From Halanaerobium polyolivorans (GTDB lineage: Bacteria > Bacillota > Halanaerobiia > Halanaerobiales > Halanaerobiaceae): a stretch of DNA of 64,000 nucleotides. The translations under genes and the position numbers were made by a program. Shown piece after piece: positions 51,300 through 59,496 of this stretch. The DNA lies in the NCBI RefSeq assembly GCF_020711195.1, contig NZ_JAJFAT010000004.1:62001-126000 (forward strand). The letters run 5' to 3'. The notes below the pieces were generated by a model. That model saw nothing but the letters and a program-made list of their open reading frames with translations, had not been told where the DNA came from and ran no database searches. How positions within the stretch are numbered: position 1 is the stretch's first letter; each line of letters opens with the position of its first letter.

Positions 51300-54200
51300 T
51301 TATTTTGCTAATTTAACTTTAAGATCTTCAAATAGTGAATAAACAACTGGAACTATAATTAAAAGCAGCATTGTTGAAGAAAATAGTCCCCCCATCACAA
51401 CTATTGCTAGTGGTGAATACTGTTCAGTTCCAACTGCTAATTCTAAGGCTAGAGGAGTCATACCTGCTAAGGTAGAAAAGGTAGTCATTAATATTGGTCT
51501 AAAACGAAGTTTAGCCCCTTCATAGATAGCATCAAAGGTTGATATCCCCTCTTTTTCTCTTTCTATAATAAATTCAATTAAATGAATAGCATCATTTACT
51601 GCAATACCGGAAAGAAGAATTACCCCCATTATAGCCGGCATAGAAAGATAGGTATTTGTTATCAGCAGTAATGCAACTACACCTATCAGCTCTAAAGGTA
51701 GAGAAAGCATAATTGTAAGTGGATGTAGTAATGATTTAAACTGAGAAACTAAGAGCAGATAAATAAAGGCTATAGCAAAAACTAAACTGATTGCTAATCT
51801 ACCAATAGCTTCTTCCATATCATCCTGTTCTCCAGTTATCTCTGCATTATATCCACTTGGCAAAGGAGATTCTTCCAAAATACTATTTATATCAGAAGTC
51901 ACCATGCTCATTGCTCTATCTTCCGTAAAACCTAAAATATCAAGTGTATACTGCATGTTTTCTCTGCTGACAAGGTTTGGACCTCTTTGAATCTCTATTT
52001 CAGCTAATTCTCTTAAAGGAAGGTTTTCTCCCTGAGGAGTTATAATTATTATATCCTCTAAATTAGCCTGAGAATAAATCTGATCATCCCTATATTTAAC
52101 TAAAATATTAACATTATTTTGACCTTTAAGCTTAAAATCATTTTGGGTTTCTATTCCTCTAGCAGAAGCAGCTATCTGCTGAGATATCTCTTTACTGCTT
52201 AGATTGAGTTCAGCTGCTCTTTGCTTATCTATCTTAACCCAATATTCAGGATGATCTAAAGACCAGCGCAGATTAATATTTGTCGCTCCGGGAACAGCCC
52301 TAATTTCTTCTGCCAGATCTTGAGCGATCTCTTCCAGTAAAGCCGGGTCTCTTCCACTCACTCTAACAACTAGAGGTGCCTGAGTAGTTGAAACAGCTGT
52401 TGAGCCTGCTTCTTCGACAACAAAAGCTCTAATTCCGGGAATTTTTGCTATTTCATTCCTTAATTCACTTTGAATTTCCCAAATGGAGCGATCCCTATTA
52501 TTGCGGTCTTCATAAATAAGTGACATAAATGACTGCTGGACTCCATTAGCACCTGTAACAGCCTGGGTTCCAGAACCGGGTTCAAAACCTAGCTGATTAG
52601 AATAGATGATCAGCTCAGGTATATTTTCTACTATCGCCTCTACTTCTTTAGAAATTCTTTCTGTTTTTTCTAAAGATGAGCCGGCCTCGGTCTCAATAGA
52701 AATATAGCTCTGACCGCTATCCATAACCGGTGTCATTTCAGCCCCAATCAGAGGAATCAAGGCTATAGTTATGATTAATAAGACCACTGCAGCTGTAACT
52801 ACTACCCCCCTATTATTTAAAGACTTCTCTAAAAGTTTTAAATATAATTCTTTGCTTTTATCAAGGGCTGCAGAAAAAGCAGCTGTGATCTTTTTGAAAA
52901 TATTAAAGCTGCTGTGAGCGGATTCTTTAAGATCTCTAGCTTTTAAAACAAGTGATAAAATTAAGGGTACAATTGTAAAAGAACTCAAAACAGAACCTGT
53001 CCAGGCAAATAATAATGTCATTGAAAGTGGTCTAAACATCTGCTGCACAAAACCACCGATAAACATTACCGGAGTTAAAACAATCATCGAAGTTGTGGTA
53101 CCTGCTATAACAGCCAGAATCATTTCATTTGTCCCATCAACTGCTGCCTCAAAGGCAGATTTGTTTAGTTCTTCAAAATGTCGGGTCACATTTTCAATTA
53201 TCACTATTGAATTATCTACCAACATCCCGATTGATAAAATTAACCCTGTCATAGTAACCATATTTAAACTTAAGTTAAAAGCTCTCATTAAAGCAAGGGT
53301 TAAAACAAAGGTGGTTGGAATAGAAATAGTTACTGCTAGGGTACTTCTCCAATTATCTAGAAACAAGAAAATAACTAGTATTGTTAAAAGAACACCGATC
53401 AGCAGAGTACTTGCCATATTATTAATTACCAGTCTAACCAGATCTGATTGGTCATCTGTAATATGAAATTCTAAATCTGGAAATTCTCTTTCAAGATTCT
53501 CAATTTCTGCCTTAATATTATCAACTACTTGTACAGTATTAGCATCCTGCTGTTTTTGAATATTTATGGCTACAGTTTCTTCACCATCAACTCTGTATTT
53601 ACTTCTTAATTCTGCAAAACTATCATTTACTTCTGCAATATCTCGCAGATATATATTCTGAGAGTTCTGAGAGTGAATTATCAAGTTTTTCATCTCTGCT
53701 AAATTTTGATATTCACCAATTGTTCTAATAGAGTATTCACTCTCAGCTCTGCTCAGCCTACCACCGGCAAGGTTTATATTTTCACTGTCTAATCTATTTA
53801 CAATTTGGGCTATTGAAATATTATAGCTATTTAATTTATCTCGGTCTACATCAACTTGAATTTCTCTTACCTTACCCCCATATACATCTATATTGGCAAC
53901 TCCACTAACAAGCTGTAATCGATTTGTCAATTGATTATCTGCCAATGTTCTCAAATCAATTTCAGAACGGGGTCCACTTACTGCTAAAGTTAAAATCGGT
54001 CTATCTGCAGCACTAAATTTCTTGACCTCTGGTTCATCTATATCTGCAGGTAGTTCATTTCTTATCTGCTTTACTATATTTTGCACATCAACTGCTGCTA
54101 CATTTATATCCTGATCATAATCAAATTCAACAGTTATAATCGAAACACCTTCCATAGCATCAGAACTTATACTATCAATACCTTCAATTGTAGCAAGTTC

Positions 54201-54407
54201 TTCTTCTAAAGGTTCATTTATCTGTTCTGCTATATCAGAGGCGGAAACCCCCTGATAAAAAGTTTGTATTGTAACAATAACGGGATCTATATCAGGATTT
54301 AGTTGAATATTTAAGGCTAGAACTGCAGAGAGTCCCAGTAAAATTACCGCTAATACAGCAGCAAATGTTGTATATTTATTTTTTACCGAAAAATCAGAGA
54401 GTGTCAT
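51300..54407 (-). CDS. RND-family efflux pump, inner-membrane transporter (AcrB/MexF-like)
   Basis: 1035 aa, the normal length for a hydrophobe/amphiphile efflux RND protein. There is one N-terminal helix, a large periplasmic loop, a central bundle of helices with GMLVDNSIVIIENVTRH (one of the two proton-relay aspartates of AcrB is Asn here), a second periplasmic loop, and a last bundle with LSGIAVNDAIHLIEFI. With the adaptor and two outer-membrane proteins encoded upstream it should span both membranes and export drugs, solvents or metabolites using proton or sodium motive force. It starts 3 bases after the adaptor gene. It is the last gene of the operon. Confidence 0.95.
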   Translation of the reverse strand: MTLSDFSVKNKYTTFAAVLAVILLGLSAVLALNIQLNPDIDPVIVTIQTFYQGVSASDIAEQINEPLEEELATIEGIDSISSDAMEGVSIITVEFDYDQDINVAAVDVQNIVKQIRNELPADIDEPEVKKFSAADRPILTLAVSGPRSEIDLRTLADNQLTNRLQLVSGVANIDVYGGKVREIQVDVDRDKLNSYNISIAQIVNRLDSENINLAGGRLSRAESEYSIRTIGEYQNLAEMKNLIIHSQNSQNIYLRDIAEVNDSFAELRSKYRVDGEETVAINIQKQQDANTVQVVDNIKAEIENLEREFPDLEFHITDDQSDLVRLVINNMASTLLIGVLLTILVIFLFLDNWRSTLAVTISIPTTFVLTLALMRAFNLSLNMVTMTGLILSIGMLVDNSIVIIENVTRHFEELNKSAFEAAVDGTNEMILAVIAGTTTSMIVLTPVMFIGGFVQQMFRPLSMTLLFAWTGSVLSSFTIVPLILSLVLKARDLKESAHSSFNIFKKITAAFSAALDKSKELYLKLLEKSLNNRGVVVTAAVVLLIITIALIPLIGAEMTPVMDSGQSYISIETEAGSSLEKTERISKEVEAIVENIPELIIYSNQLGFEPGSGTQAVTGANGVQQSFMSLIYEDRNNRDRSIWEIQSELRNEIAKIPGIRAFVVEEAGSTAVSTTQAPLVVRVSGRDPALLEEIAQDLAEEIRAVPGATNINLRWSLDHPEYWVKIDKQRAAELNLSSKEISQQIAASARGIETQNDFKLKGQNNVNILVKYRDDQIYSQANLEDIIIITPQGENLPLRELAEIEIQRGPNLVSRENMQYTLDILGFTEDRAMSMVTSDINSILEESPLPSGYNAEITGEQDDMEEAIGRLAISLVFAIAFIYLLLVSQFKSLLHPLTIMLSLPLELIGVVALLLITNTYLSMPAIMGVILLSGIAVNDAIHLIEFIIEREKEGISTFDAIYEGAKLRFRPILMTTFSTLAGMTPLALELAVGTEQYSPLAIVVMGGLFSSTMLLLIIVPVVYSLFEDLKVKLAK

Positions 54408-54410
54408 AAC

Positions 54411-55709
54411 TTAATCATCCCCATTCTCATTCTTTTCTCTACCCAAATACACAGCTGCCCCATCTCTAAGCTCATTAATATTTGAAATTGCTACAATCTC
54501 ATTTTCTTCTAAGCCGCTCTTAACAACTGTAGAATGACCATCACTACTTCCTAGCTCAACCTTTCTAAACTCTGCTTTAGAATCTTTAATTACATAAACA
54601 TGGGCTTGATCTCTAAATTCAAAAACTGCTTTTTCGGGAAGAATGAGCTCATTTTCAAATCTTTCTGCAATTATTTTGACAGAAGCTGCCATTCCATCCT
54701 TTAAATGCTGCTCTCTATTCTCAACTTTAAATTTAATCTTTGTTGTTCTATTTTGAGGATTTGAGATAGGACTAATTTCACTAATCTCTGCTCTATATTT
54801 TTCACCTTTGAGGTTAGAGAAAGTTATTTCAGCTTCAGTACCCAGATCAATTTTGCTGAGATCGTTCATCCCAATATAACTTTCTATCTCTACCAGATCT
54901 AAAGATTTTGAAGCCATAAATAGAGGCTGAGAACTAGCTGCAAACTCTCCTTTTTCAGCAATCTTATCTAAAATCACGCCGGAAAAAGGAGCTTTTATTT
55001 CTGTGTTTTCAAGTCTGATTCCTGCATTATTTAGTTCACTTTCTGCCCTACTTAATTGGCTTTGAATAATTTCTAGGTCAGACTCAGCGATTTTTATAGC
55101 TGTTCTTGCACTCTTAACTGCTGCTTCCATGCTTTGAACCCTTGACCTTACTTTTTGGTATTGGGTTGCTGTTTGCTCAAATTTAACTTTTGCAATAACA
55201 TCCTCTTCATATAATTTTTTGTCTCTTTGATAGTCTTTACGCCATTGAACTAAATCACTTTTGGCTTTATTTAAAGCAGCTTTACTCTGTTCTAGGTTAT
55301 TTTTAGAGTTTTCTAGTGACAGCTCTGCTTTTCTATATGCGAGCTCTGCTTCCTGTTTTGCCATTTCTGCCTTGCTTAAATTATTTTTTAGCTCACGATC
55401 ATCTAGCTTAGCCAAAACTTCTCCAGCCTCAACTTCTTGGCCTTCCTCTACATAAATATCTATAATTTCACCTGCAATTTTGGGAGAAATTCTTGCTTTG
55501 TTTAAATAACTGACTGTACCACTATAATTTAAGCTTATTTCTAAATCAGCTTCTTTTAGCTGATAAGTTTCTACTGCTACTCCTAAATCTAATTTTTCTC
55601 TCTTTTCTGCCTCTCTATTTCTAAGCTGAATTATAAATAATAAAGCAGCTATACCAAGTACAATTATCAAAGCTATAAGCAAATATTTTTTTATATTTTT
55701 CTTCATCAT
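54411..55709 (-). CDS. RND efflux periplasmic adaptor (membrane fusion protein)
   Basis: 432 aa. It has an N-terminal membrane anchor (YLLIALIIVLGIAALLFII, no lipobox), a lipoyl-like half motif GEIIDIYVEEGQEVEAGEVL, and a long alpha-helical hairpin rich in Glu, Lys and Ala (about 100-240). A second half motif IKAPFSGVILDKIAEKGEF and a beta-barrel domain follow. It links the RND pump to TolC. Its ATG overlaps the stop of the preceding TolC gene by four bases (ATGA), and GGAGG lies 6 nt upstream. Confidence 0.93.
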   Translation of the reverse strand: MMKKNIKKYLLIALIIVLGIAALLFIIQLRNREAEKREKLDLGVAVETYQLKEADLEISLNYSGTVSYLNKARISPKIAGEIIDIYVEEGQEVEAGEVLAKLDDRELKNNLSKAEMAKQEAELAYRKAELSLENSKNNLEQSKAALNKAKSDLVQWRKDYQRDKKLYEEDVIAKVKFEQTATQYQKVRSRVQSMEAAVKSARTAIKIAESDLEIIQSQLSRAESELNNAGIRLENTEIKAPFSGVILDKIAEKGEFAASSQPLFMASKSLDLVEIESYIGMNDLSKIDLGTEAEITFSNLKGEKYRAEISEISPISNPQNRTTKIKFKVENREQHLKDGMAASVKIIAERFENELILPEKAVFEFRDQAHVYVIKDSKAEFRKVELGSSDGHSTVVKSGLEENEIVAISNINELRDGAAVYLGREKNENGDD

Positions 55710-57124
55710 CTATCTCCTCCAGACTGCTGAGCAAAATTTTCTTGATAAATTATTTCTAAATAAGCAAGAAGCTCTAATTTAGTTAATGATAAATTATAAT
55801 CAGCTTTAATCTTATTATCTTCAGACTCTCTAAATAGTCGTTGAGAACTTGTTAATTCACTCTGATTGATTGCTCCCTGTTCAAATCTATTTTTGGAACT
55901 CTGATATTCTAATCTGCTTTTTTCTAAATTCTTTTCAGCAGTTAAGAGCTTTTCTTCAGCTTCTCTAATCTTATTTTCCAAGTGCTTGATTTCTATTTTG
56001 AATTCTGCTTCTAAATCTTCCATTTTCAAATGCAGAGCATTGTAAGCAGCTGCTAAAGCTTCACTTTCTGCTTTTTTTCTGCCTCCATCTGAAAACTCAT
56101 ATGAAATAGAAGCTGTTACTTTCCATTCACTTTCTTCACTTAAGTTATCTACTAATTTAATCGCTTCTTGACTCTGCAGTATATCTCTATCAACAAGTTC
56201 TTTATCAATAGTGTCAAATGATCCTTTTAGACTGAGCTGATAATTATCATTAAAAGTTGCTTCTATTCGACCATCTGCAAATAAATATTCTCCTCTTAAG
56301 TTCAAATTCGCTCTTTTTTCACTATCTAAATATTCTATTTCACTTTTTAATATTTCCCTCTCTAAGCCCTGAGTTAAATAATCACTGCGGTTATTTAAGG
56401 CTTTAGCTAAGAGCTCTTCCTCAGTTTCTCTAAGGACAAATTCTTTTTCTGGAGGCCGAACTTCAAAATCGATCCCATCATAAGCAGTTAGTCTAGCTAA
56501 ATGTTCTTTTGACCTCTGCTGTTCATTTTTTAAGCTATTTAACACTTCTAAGCTTTTATCTAAGTTAATTTCCAATTCTAAAAGACCAGCCTCTGTTAAT
56601 AGACCGTCTTTATAACGTGCTTTTGCATCTGCATAAAGTGATTCAGCTTCTTCAATTATCACTTTTTGACTTGCAATTTTTTCGTTGATACTTAAAATTG
56701 CATAATACTGTTTAATTAAATTATGCAGAACTTCTTCTCGATTTTTATCAAAAATTAATTTGGCTATTAATAGTTCTAACTCTGCTTGCTCAAGGATTGC
56801 TTTGGTTCCTTTTGATTGGGCCAATAATTTCTGATAGTTTAAAGAAGCAATAAAATCACCCGATTGATTTAATTCTTCACTCTGCCAGGCGCTTTCAGCA
56901 AATAATTTCGAATTCATAATTGATTTTGCGGCTTGACTCTGTTTTTCAGCTTGAATAACTTTATTTTTAGCTGCTTCTAGATTGCGATTGTTTTTTAGTG
57001 CCAGCTCTAAAGCAGTATCTAATTCTAATATCTGAGCTGCCTTTAGATTTTCATAAGCAAAAAATAAGCTGCTAAAGATAATTAAAAGTATTAATACTGC
57101 TCTAATTATTTTATTTTTCAGCAT
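55706..57124 (-). CDS. TolC-family outer-membrane efflux protein (second copy)
   Basis: About 472 aa. A signal peptide (NKIIRAVLILLIIFSSLFFA) is followed by two repeated TolC-like halves, each with a long helical hairpin (ALELALKNNRNLEAAKNKV and, later, AFNDNYQLSL-type strand regions followed by KKAESEALAAAYNALHLKM). I chose the ATG at 57124 with AAGGAG upstream; the GTG at 57154 has none and would lengthen the pre-signal region. It overlaps the upstream TolC gene by 14 bases. It forms the outer-membrane exit duct. Confidence 0.88.
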   Translation of the reverse strand: MLKNKIIRAVLILLIIFSSLFFAYENLKAAQILELDTALELALKNNRNLEAAKNKVIQAEKQSQAAKSIMNSKLFAESAWQSEELNQSGDFIASLNYQKLLAQSKGTKAILEQAELELLIAKLIFDKNREEVLHNLIKQYYAILSINEKIASQKVIIEEAESLYADAKARYKDGLLTEAGLLELEINLDKSLEVLNSLKNEQQRSKEHLARLTAYDGIDFEVRPPEKEFVLRETEEELLAKALNNRSDYLTQGLEREILKSEIEYLDSEKRANLNLRGEYLFADGRIEATFNDNYQLSLKGSFDTIDKELVDRDILQSQEAIKLVDNLSEESEWKVTASISYEFSDGGRKKAESEALAAAYNALHLKMEDLEAEFKIEIKHLENKIREAEEKLLTAEKNLEKSRLEYQSSKNRFEQGAINQSELTSSQRLFRESEDNKIKADYNLSLTKLELLAYLEIIYQENFAQQSGGDR

Positions 57125-58190
57125 AGATAAACAGCTCCTTAAAATCACCAGCACTTAAATATAGTTCTGCTAAGGCCAGGTAATTATCAATCCTTGTATG
57201 AAGATAATTTATTTCTGCATTATATAAATCATTTTGTGCCTCTAATAACTCAGTTCCACCAATATAATCTGCTTCAAAATACAATTCTTTAACTCTAAGT
57301 GCTTCCTCAAAACTTGCTTTGAGTTTAGCTTTGCTTTCTATATCAGCTTTAGTTTTCTGATAATCTTGATAATGATTATTAAGATCTATTTTAATCCTTG
57401 ATTTTGTTAAATTTAAGTTATTTTTTGCTTTCAAATATTCATTTTCAGCTCTTTTCCCCTTCAATCTGGGACTATATTGCTGTTGAGCTAATCTATAATT
57501 TATCTGCTGTAATTCTTTATTGAGCTCAGCTGATTGAAGCTCAATTCTATTATCTAAGGCCAGCTGAAGTAATGATTCTAAACTTTTATCTAAGCTAAAA
57601 TCTTTTAGATCAGCTTCAGAAAATTGGATTTTTAATTCTACATCATTACTTAAATCAAGATTATCTTTTAATTTAAAGGCAATTTTCTTGTGATTTCTAA
57701 CTGCAGCCTTTAAATTTGCTTCTGCCCTATTTAACTCAACCTCTGCCTGCAAAATATCTGATTTGATTAAGATACCCTCTTCATATTTTTCTTGAATATT
57801 TGCAAATTCTATTTTAAAAGTTTCTAGATACCTTTGATGAATAGCAATTAAATTTTCGCTTTTGTAATAACTAAAAAAATCATTCAAGTATAGATAAATT
57901 AAGTCTGCTTTTTGCTTTTCTAATTCCTTTTTTGCTAACTCTAATTCTAGTTCTGCCTGTCTTAAATCTAATGGTGAAGGAGACACTTCCTGATCTGCTT
58001 TTTGCATTTTCAAATTAATTTCCTTTTCTAATAAAGCCAATTTAAAATCTTCAAGTTCTCTACTTTTTTCTAAGGCTTGATTTAGATATTTTTCTAAATT
58101 ATATTCTTTAAGCTCTGCTGCCTGCAGACTGCTTAGTACTAATAACAAAGATAAAAACACCAAAAATAAAACTGTAATTTTTTTAATCAT
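57111..58190 (-). CDS. TolC-family outer-membrane efflux protein (first copy)
   Basis: 359 aa from the ATG at 58190, preceded by AAAGGGG; the in-frame ATG at 58226 lies inside the operator and lacks a ribosome site. A signal peptide (KKITVLFLVFLSLLLVLSSLQAA) is followed by long helical hairpins of the OEP family. It is shorter than the second copy and than typical TolC (430-490), so it may be a reduced outer-membrane factor or an accessory helical protein. It is the first gene of the efflux operon, directly behind a TetR-type palindrome. Confidence 0.82.
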   Translation of the reverse strand: MIKKITVLFLVFLSLLLVLSSLQAAELKEYNLEKYLNQALEKSRELEDFKLALLEKEINLKMQKADQEVSPSPLDLRQAELELELAKKELEKQKADLIYLYLNDFFSYYKSENLIAIHQRYLETFKIEFANIQEKYEEGILIKSDILQAEVELNRAEANLKAAVRNHKKIAFKLKDNLDLSNDVELKIQFSEADLKDFSLDKSLESLLQLALDNRIELQSAELNKELQQINYRLAQQQYSPRLKGKRAENEYLKAKNNLNLTKSRIKIDLNNHYQDYQKTKADIESKAKLKASFEEALRVKELYFEADYIGGTELLEAQNDLYNAEINYLHTRIDNYLALAELYLSAGDFKELFIYAEK

Positions 58191-58211
58191 TTTATCTAAC
58201 CCCTTTATAGG

Positions 58212-58225
58212 TGAATGATCATTCA
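58212..58225. promoter_or_regulatory. TetR-type operator of the efflux operon
   Basis: The perfect 14-bp palindrome TGAATGATCATTCA lies 22 bases upstream of the first TolC ATG, between the cupin terminator and the ribosome site. It is the same motif as at 58755 and 59378 but with the central AATATT replaced by GATC and two base pairs fewer. Repression of the pump is the simplest reading. Confidence 0.65.
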
Positions 58226-58240
58226 TTTACAAGAATTAGA

Positions 58241-58267
58241 AAGCCAGCTGCCACTAACAGCCGGCTT
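58241..58267 (-). terminator. Probable terminator of the cupin gene
   Basis: The 10-bp stem AAGCCGGCTG / CAGCTGGCTT (one G-U pair; 58258-58267 with 58241-58250) is followed on the minus strand by the weakly T-rich TCTAATTCTT. It separates the cupin gene from the efflux operon. Confidence 0.6.
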
Positions 58268-58296
58268 CTAAAGTTATATGGGCACTAATTTAAAAT

Positions 58297-58614
58297 CTAA
58301 AGTGAAGGTGTTTTAACCTTTAAAACTTCAAATTTTTCTCCCCGATCTGCCTCAAGTTTCATTTTAGTATTTGGGGGACAAGTTATAACTGTACCAGCTT
58401 CTACAACAGCCGAATCATCACCAATACTTAAAGTTCCTTTTCCATCAACAATATAGAAAAATACATCAACAGGTACCTGATGTGGTGGGACAAGATCACC
58501 TGGACTTAAAATAAGGTTCATCACTTGAGCATTATCATTTTTTAAAACTGCCTTTGCTACTACACCTCTTTTGTTCTTTTTACCTTCTAGTTCTTCTAAT
58601 TTGATTATTTCCAT
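58297..58614 (-). CDS. Small cupin-domain protein
   Basis: 105 aa from the ATG at 58614 with AAAGG 9 nt upstream; an ATG three codons earlier is possible. Single cupin barrel: LSPGDLVPPHQVPVDVFFYI and then GKGTLSIGDD. The metal-binding HxH...E motif is degenerate: the first His is present, the second position is Val and the Glu position is not obvious, so metal binding and enzymatic activity are doubtful. It may be a sensor or binding protein. It is downstream of the TetR gene but has its own promoter, bearing both a CRP/FNR-type box and a TetR-type operator, so it is probably induced by redox or nitrosative stress. Confidence 0.85.
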   Translation of the reverse strand: MEIIKLEELEGKKNKRGVVAKAVLKNDNAQVMNLILSPGDLVPPHQVPVDVFFYIVDGKGTLSIGDDSAVVEAGTVITCPPNTKMKLEADRGEKFEVLKVKTPSL

Positions 58615-58698
58615 CTTGATCATCCTTTCTTTTTTATACCCATTAAATTGATTTTTAAAATTTGAGTATTGAAAATTTTGCTTTTTTTAACTATCTTT

Positions 58699-58741
58699 AG
58701 TATATTACTCCGAATTAAATACTTCTATGATATATATCACG
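58699..58741 (-). promoter_or_regulatory. Cupin gene promoter with CRP/FNR-type box
   Basis: A -10 TATACT (58699-58704) lies with its centre-to-box spacing (34.5 bp) almost the same as in the hcp promoter. The box is the palindrome TGATATATATCA at 58728-58739. The 20 bases 58721-58740 are identical to 1578-1597 upstream of hcp. With a start near 58692 the box is centred at about -41.5, a class II activator position. Confidence 0.6.
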
Positions 58742-58754
58742 TTAAAGCTAATTT

Positions 58755-58774
58755 ATGAATGAATATTCATTCAT
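58755..58774. promoter_or_regulatory. TetR-type operator upstream of the cupin gene
   Basis: The perfect 20-bp palindrome ATGAATGAATATTCATTCAT lies 14 bp upstream of the CRP/FNR-type box and 16 bases past the TetR stop codon. Its 18-bp core is identical to the operator at the TetR promoter (59378-59395). Confidence 0.7.
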
Positions 58775-58790
58775 TAAACAGTTTTAAAAA

Positions 58791-59363
58791 CTAATTAATA
58801 AATATATGCTCTATTCTCTCCATGATAAATTGAGGCGCATTTTTCAGCATCATTATATCTGGTTTAGTTAGAGCATGTTCAATCATTCCGTGAATTGCTC
58901 CAAAGAAAAAAACTGCCATCAAATGAGGATCAATATCTTTAATCTCAGAATTAGCTAAAGCTTCTACAAATATATCTTCCAGGGCCTCAATCAATGTTTC
59001 AATAAATTGCTGAATATTACCTGACTTTTCCCTACCCGAAAAATCTTTTTCCCTGACAACAACCCTACCCAAATGAGGATTTCTGATTAATACTTCAAAG
59101 TGTCTGTCCAAAAATTCTTTAAGAAATTTTTTGGTGGAAATATCTTTTGCTTTTAATTCAGCGATTATTTCCATTCTTCTTTCCATTTCTTTGGCAAAAA
59201 TATATTCCAGAATTTCATCTTTGCTCTTAAAATAGTTGTAGAGGGTACCAACGGCAAGTTCTGCTTCTTCAGCAATATCTAACATCCTTGTATTATAAAA
59301 GCCTTTTTCAGATATAACCTGAACTGCAGCATTTCTAATCTTTAATTTATTTTCCTGGCCCAA
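58791..59363 (-). CDS. TetR/AcrR-family transcriptional regulator
   Basis: 190 aa. The N-terminal HTH reads IRNAAVQVISEKGFYNTRML, then DIAEEAELAVGTLYNYFKSK. The C-terminal helical ligand domain is like FadR/YsiA types (AVFFFGAIHGMIEHALTKPD). Start: TTG at 59361-59363 with AAGGAG 8 nt upstream. An in-frame ATG at 59396 cannot be used from the visible promoter, because transcription would begin near 59390, inside the operator. It probably represses itself, the cupin gene and the two-OMF RND pump through the shared palindromes. The ligand is unknown. Confidence 0.9.
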   Translation of the reverse strand: MGQENKLKIRNAAVQVISEKGFYNTRMLDIAEEAELAVGTLYNYFKSKDEILEYIFAKEMERRMEIIAELKAKDISTKKFLKEFLDRHFEVLIRNPHLGRVVVREKDFSGREKSGNIQQFIETLIEALEDIFVEALANSEIKDIDPHLMAVFFFGAIHGMIEHALTKPDIMMLKNAPQFIMERIEHIFIN

Positions 59364-59377
59364 AGCTATCAACTCCT

Positions 59378-59425
59378 TGAATGAATATTCATTCATAGTT
59401 TAGCAAAAAAATATTGCTTTGTCAA
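59378..59425 (-). promoter_or_regulatory. TetR gene promoter and autoregulatory operator
   Basis: A perfect TTGACA (59420-59425), a 17-bp spacer and TAAACT (59397-59402) lie on the minus strand. They are followed by the 18-bp perfect palindrome TGAATGAATATTCATTCA (59378-59395), which covers the expected start of transcription and runs into the AAGGAG ribosome site. This is a classic autorepression layout. Confidence 0.75.
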
Positions 59426-59430
59426 ATAAT

Positions 59431-59467
59431 AAAAAAACATCTTTAAAGAAGAATCCCTAAAGATGTT
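59431..59467 (-). terminator. Rho-independent terminator after the HD-GYP gene group
   Basis: The 10-bp perfect stem AACATCTTTA / TAAAGATGTT (59436-59445 with 59458-59467) is followed by TTTTTTT on the minus strand. It lies 30 bases past the 206-aa gene. Confidence 0.88.
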
Positions 59468-59496
59468 AGTTAAAAATATTAAATTTTCTCAGCTAA

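Noticed and set aside
58204-58232. TTGTAA-17-TATAAA around the efflux operator as a promoter
   Set aside because: The start of transcription would fall at about 58197, downstream of the ribosome-binding site, so it cannot serve the ATG at 58190; the true promoter is unassigned.
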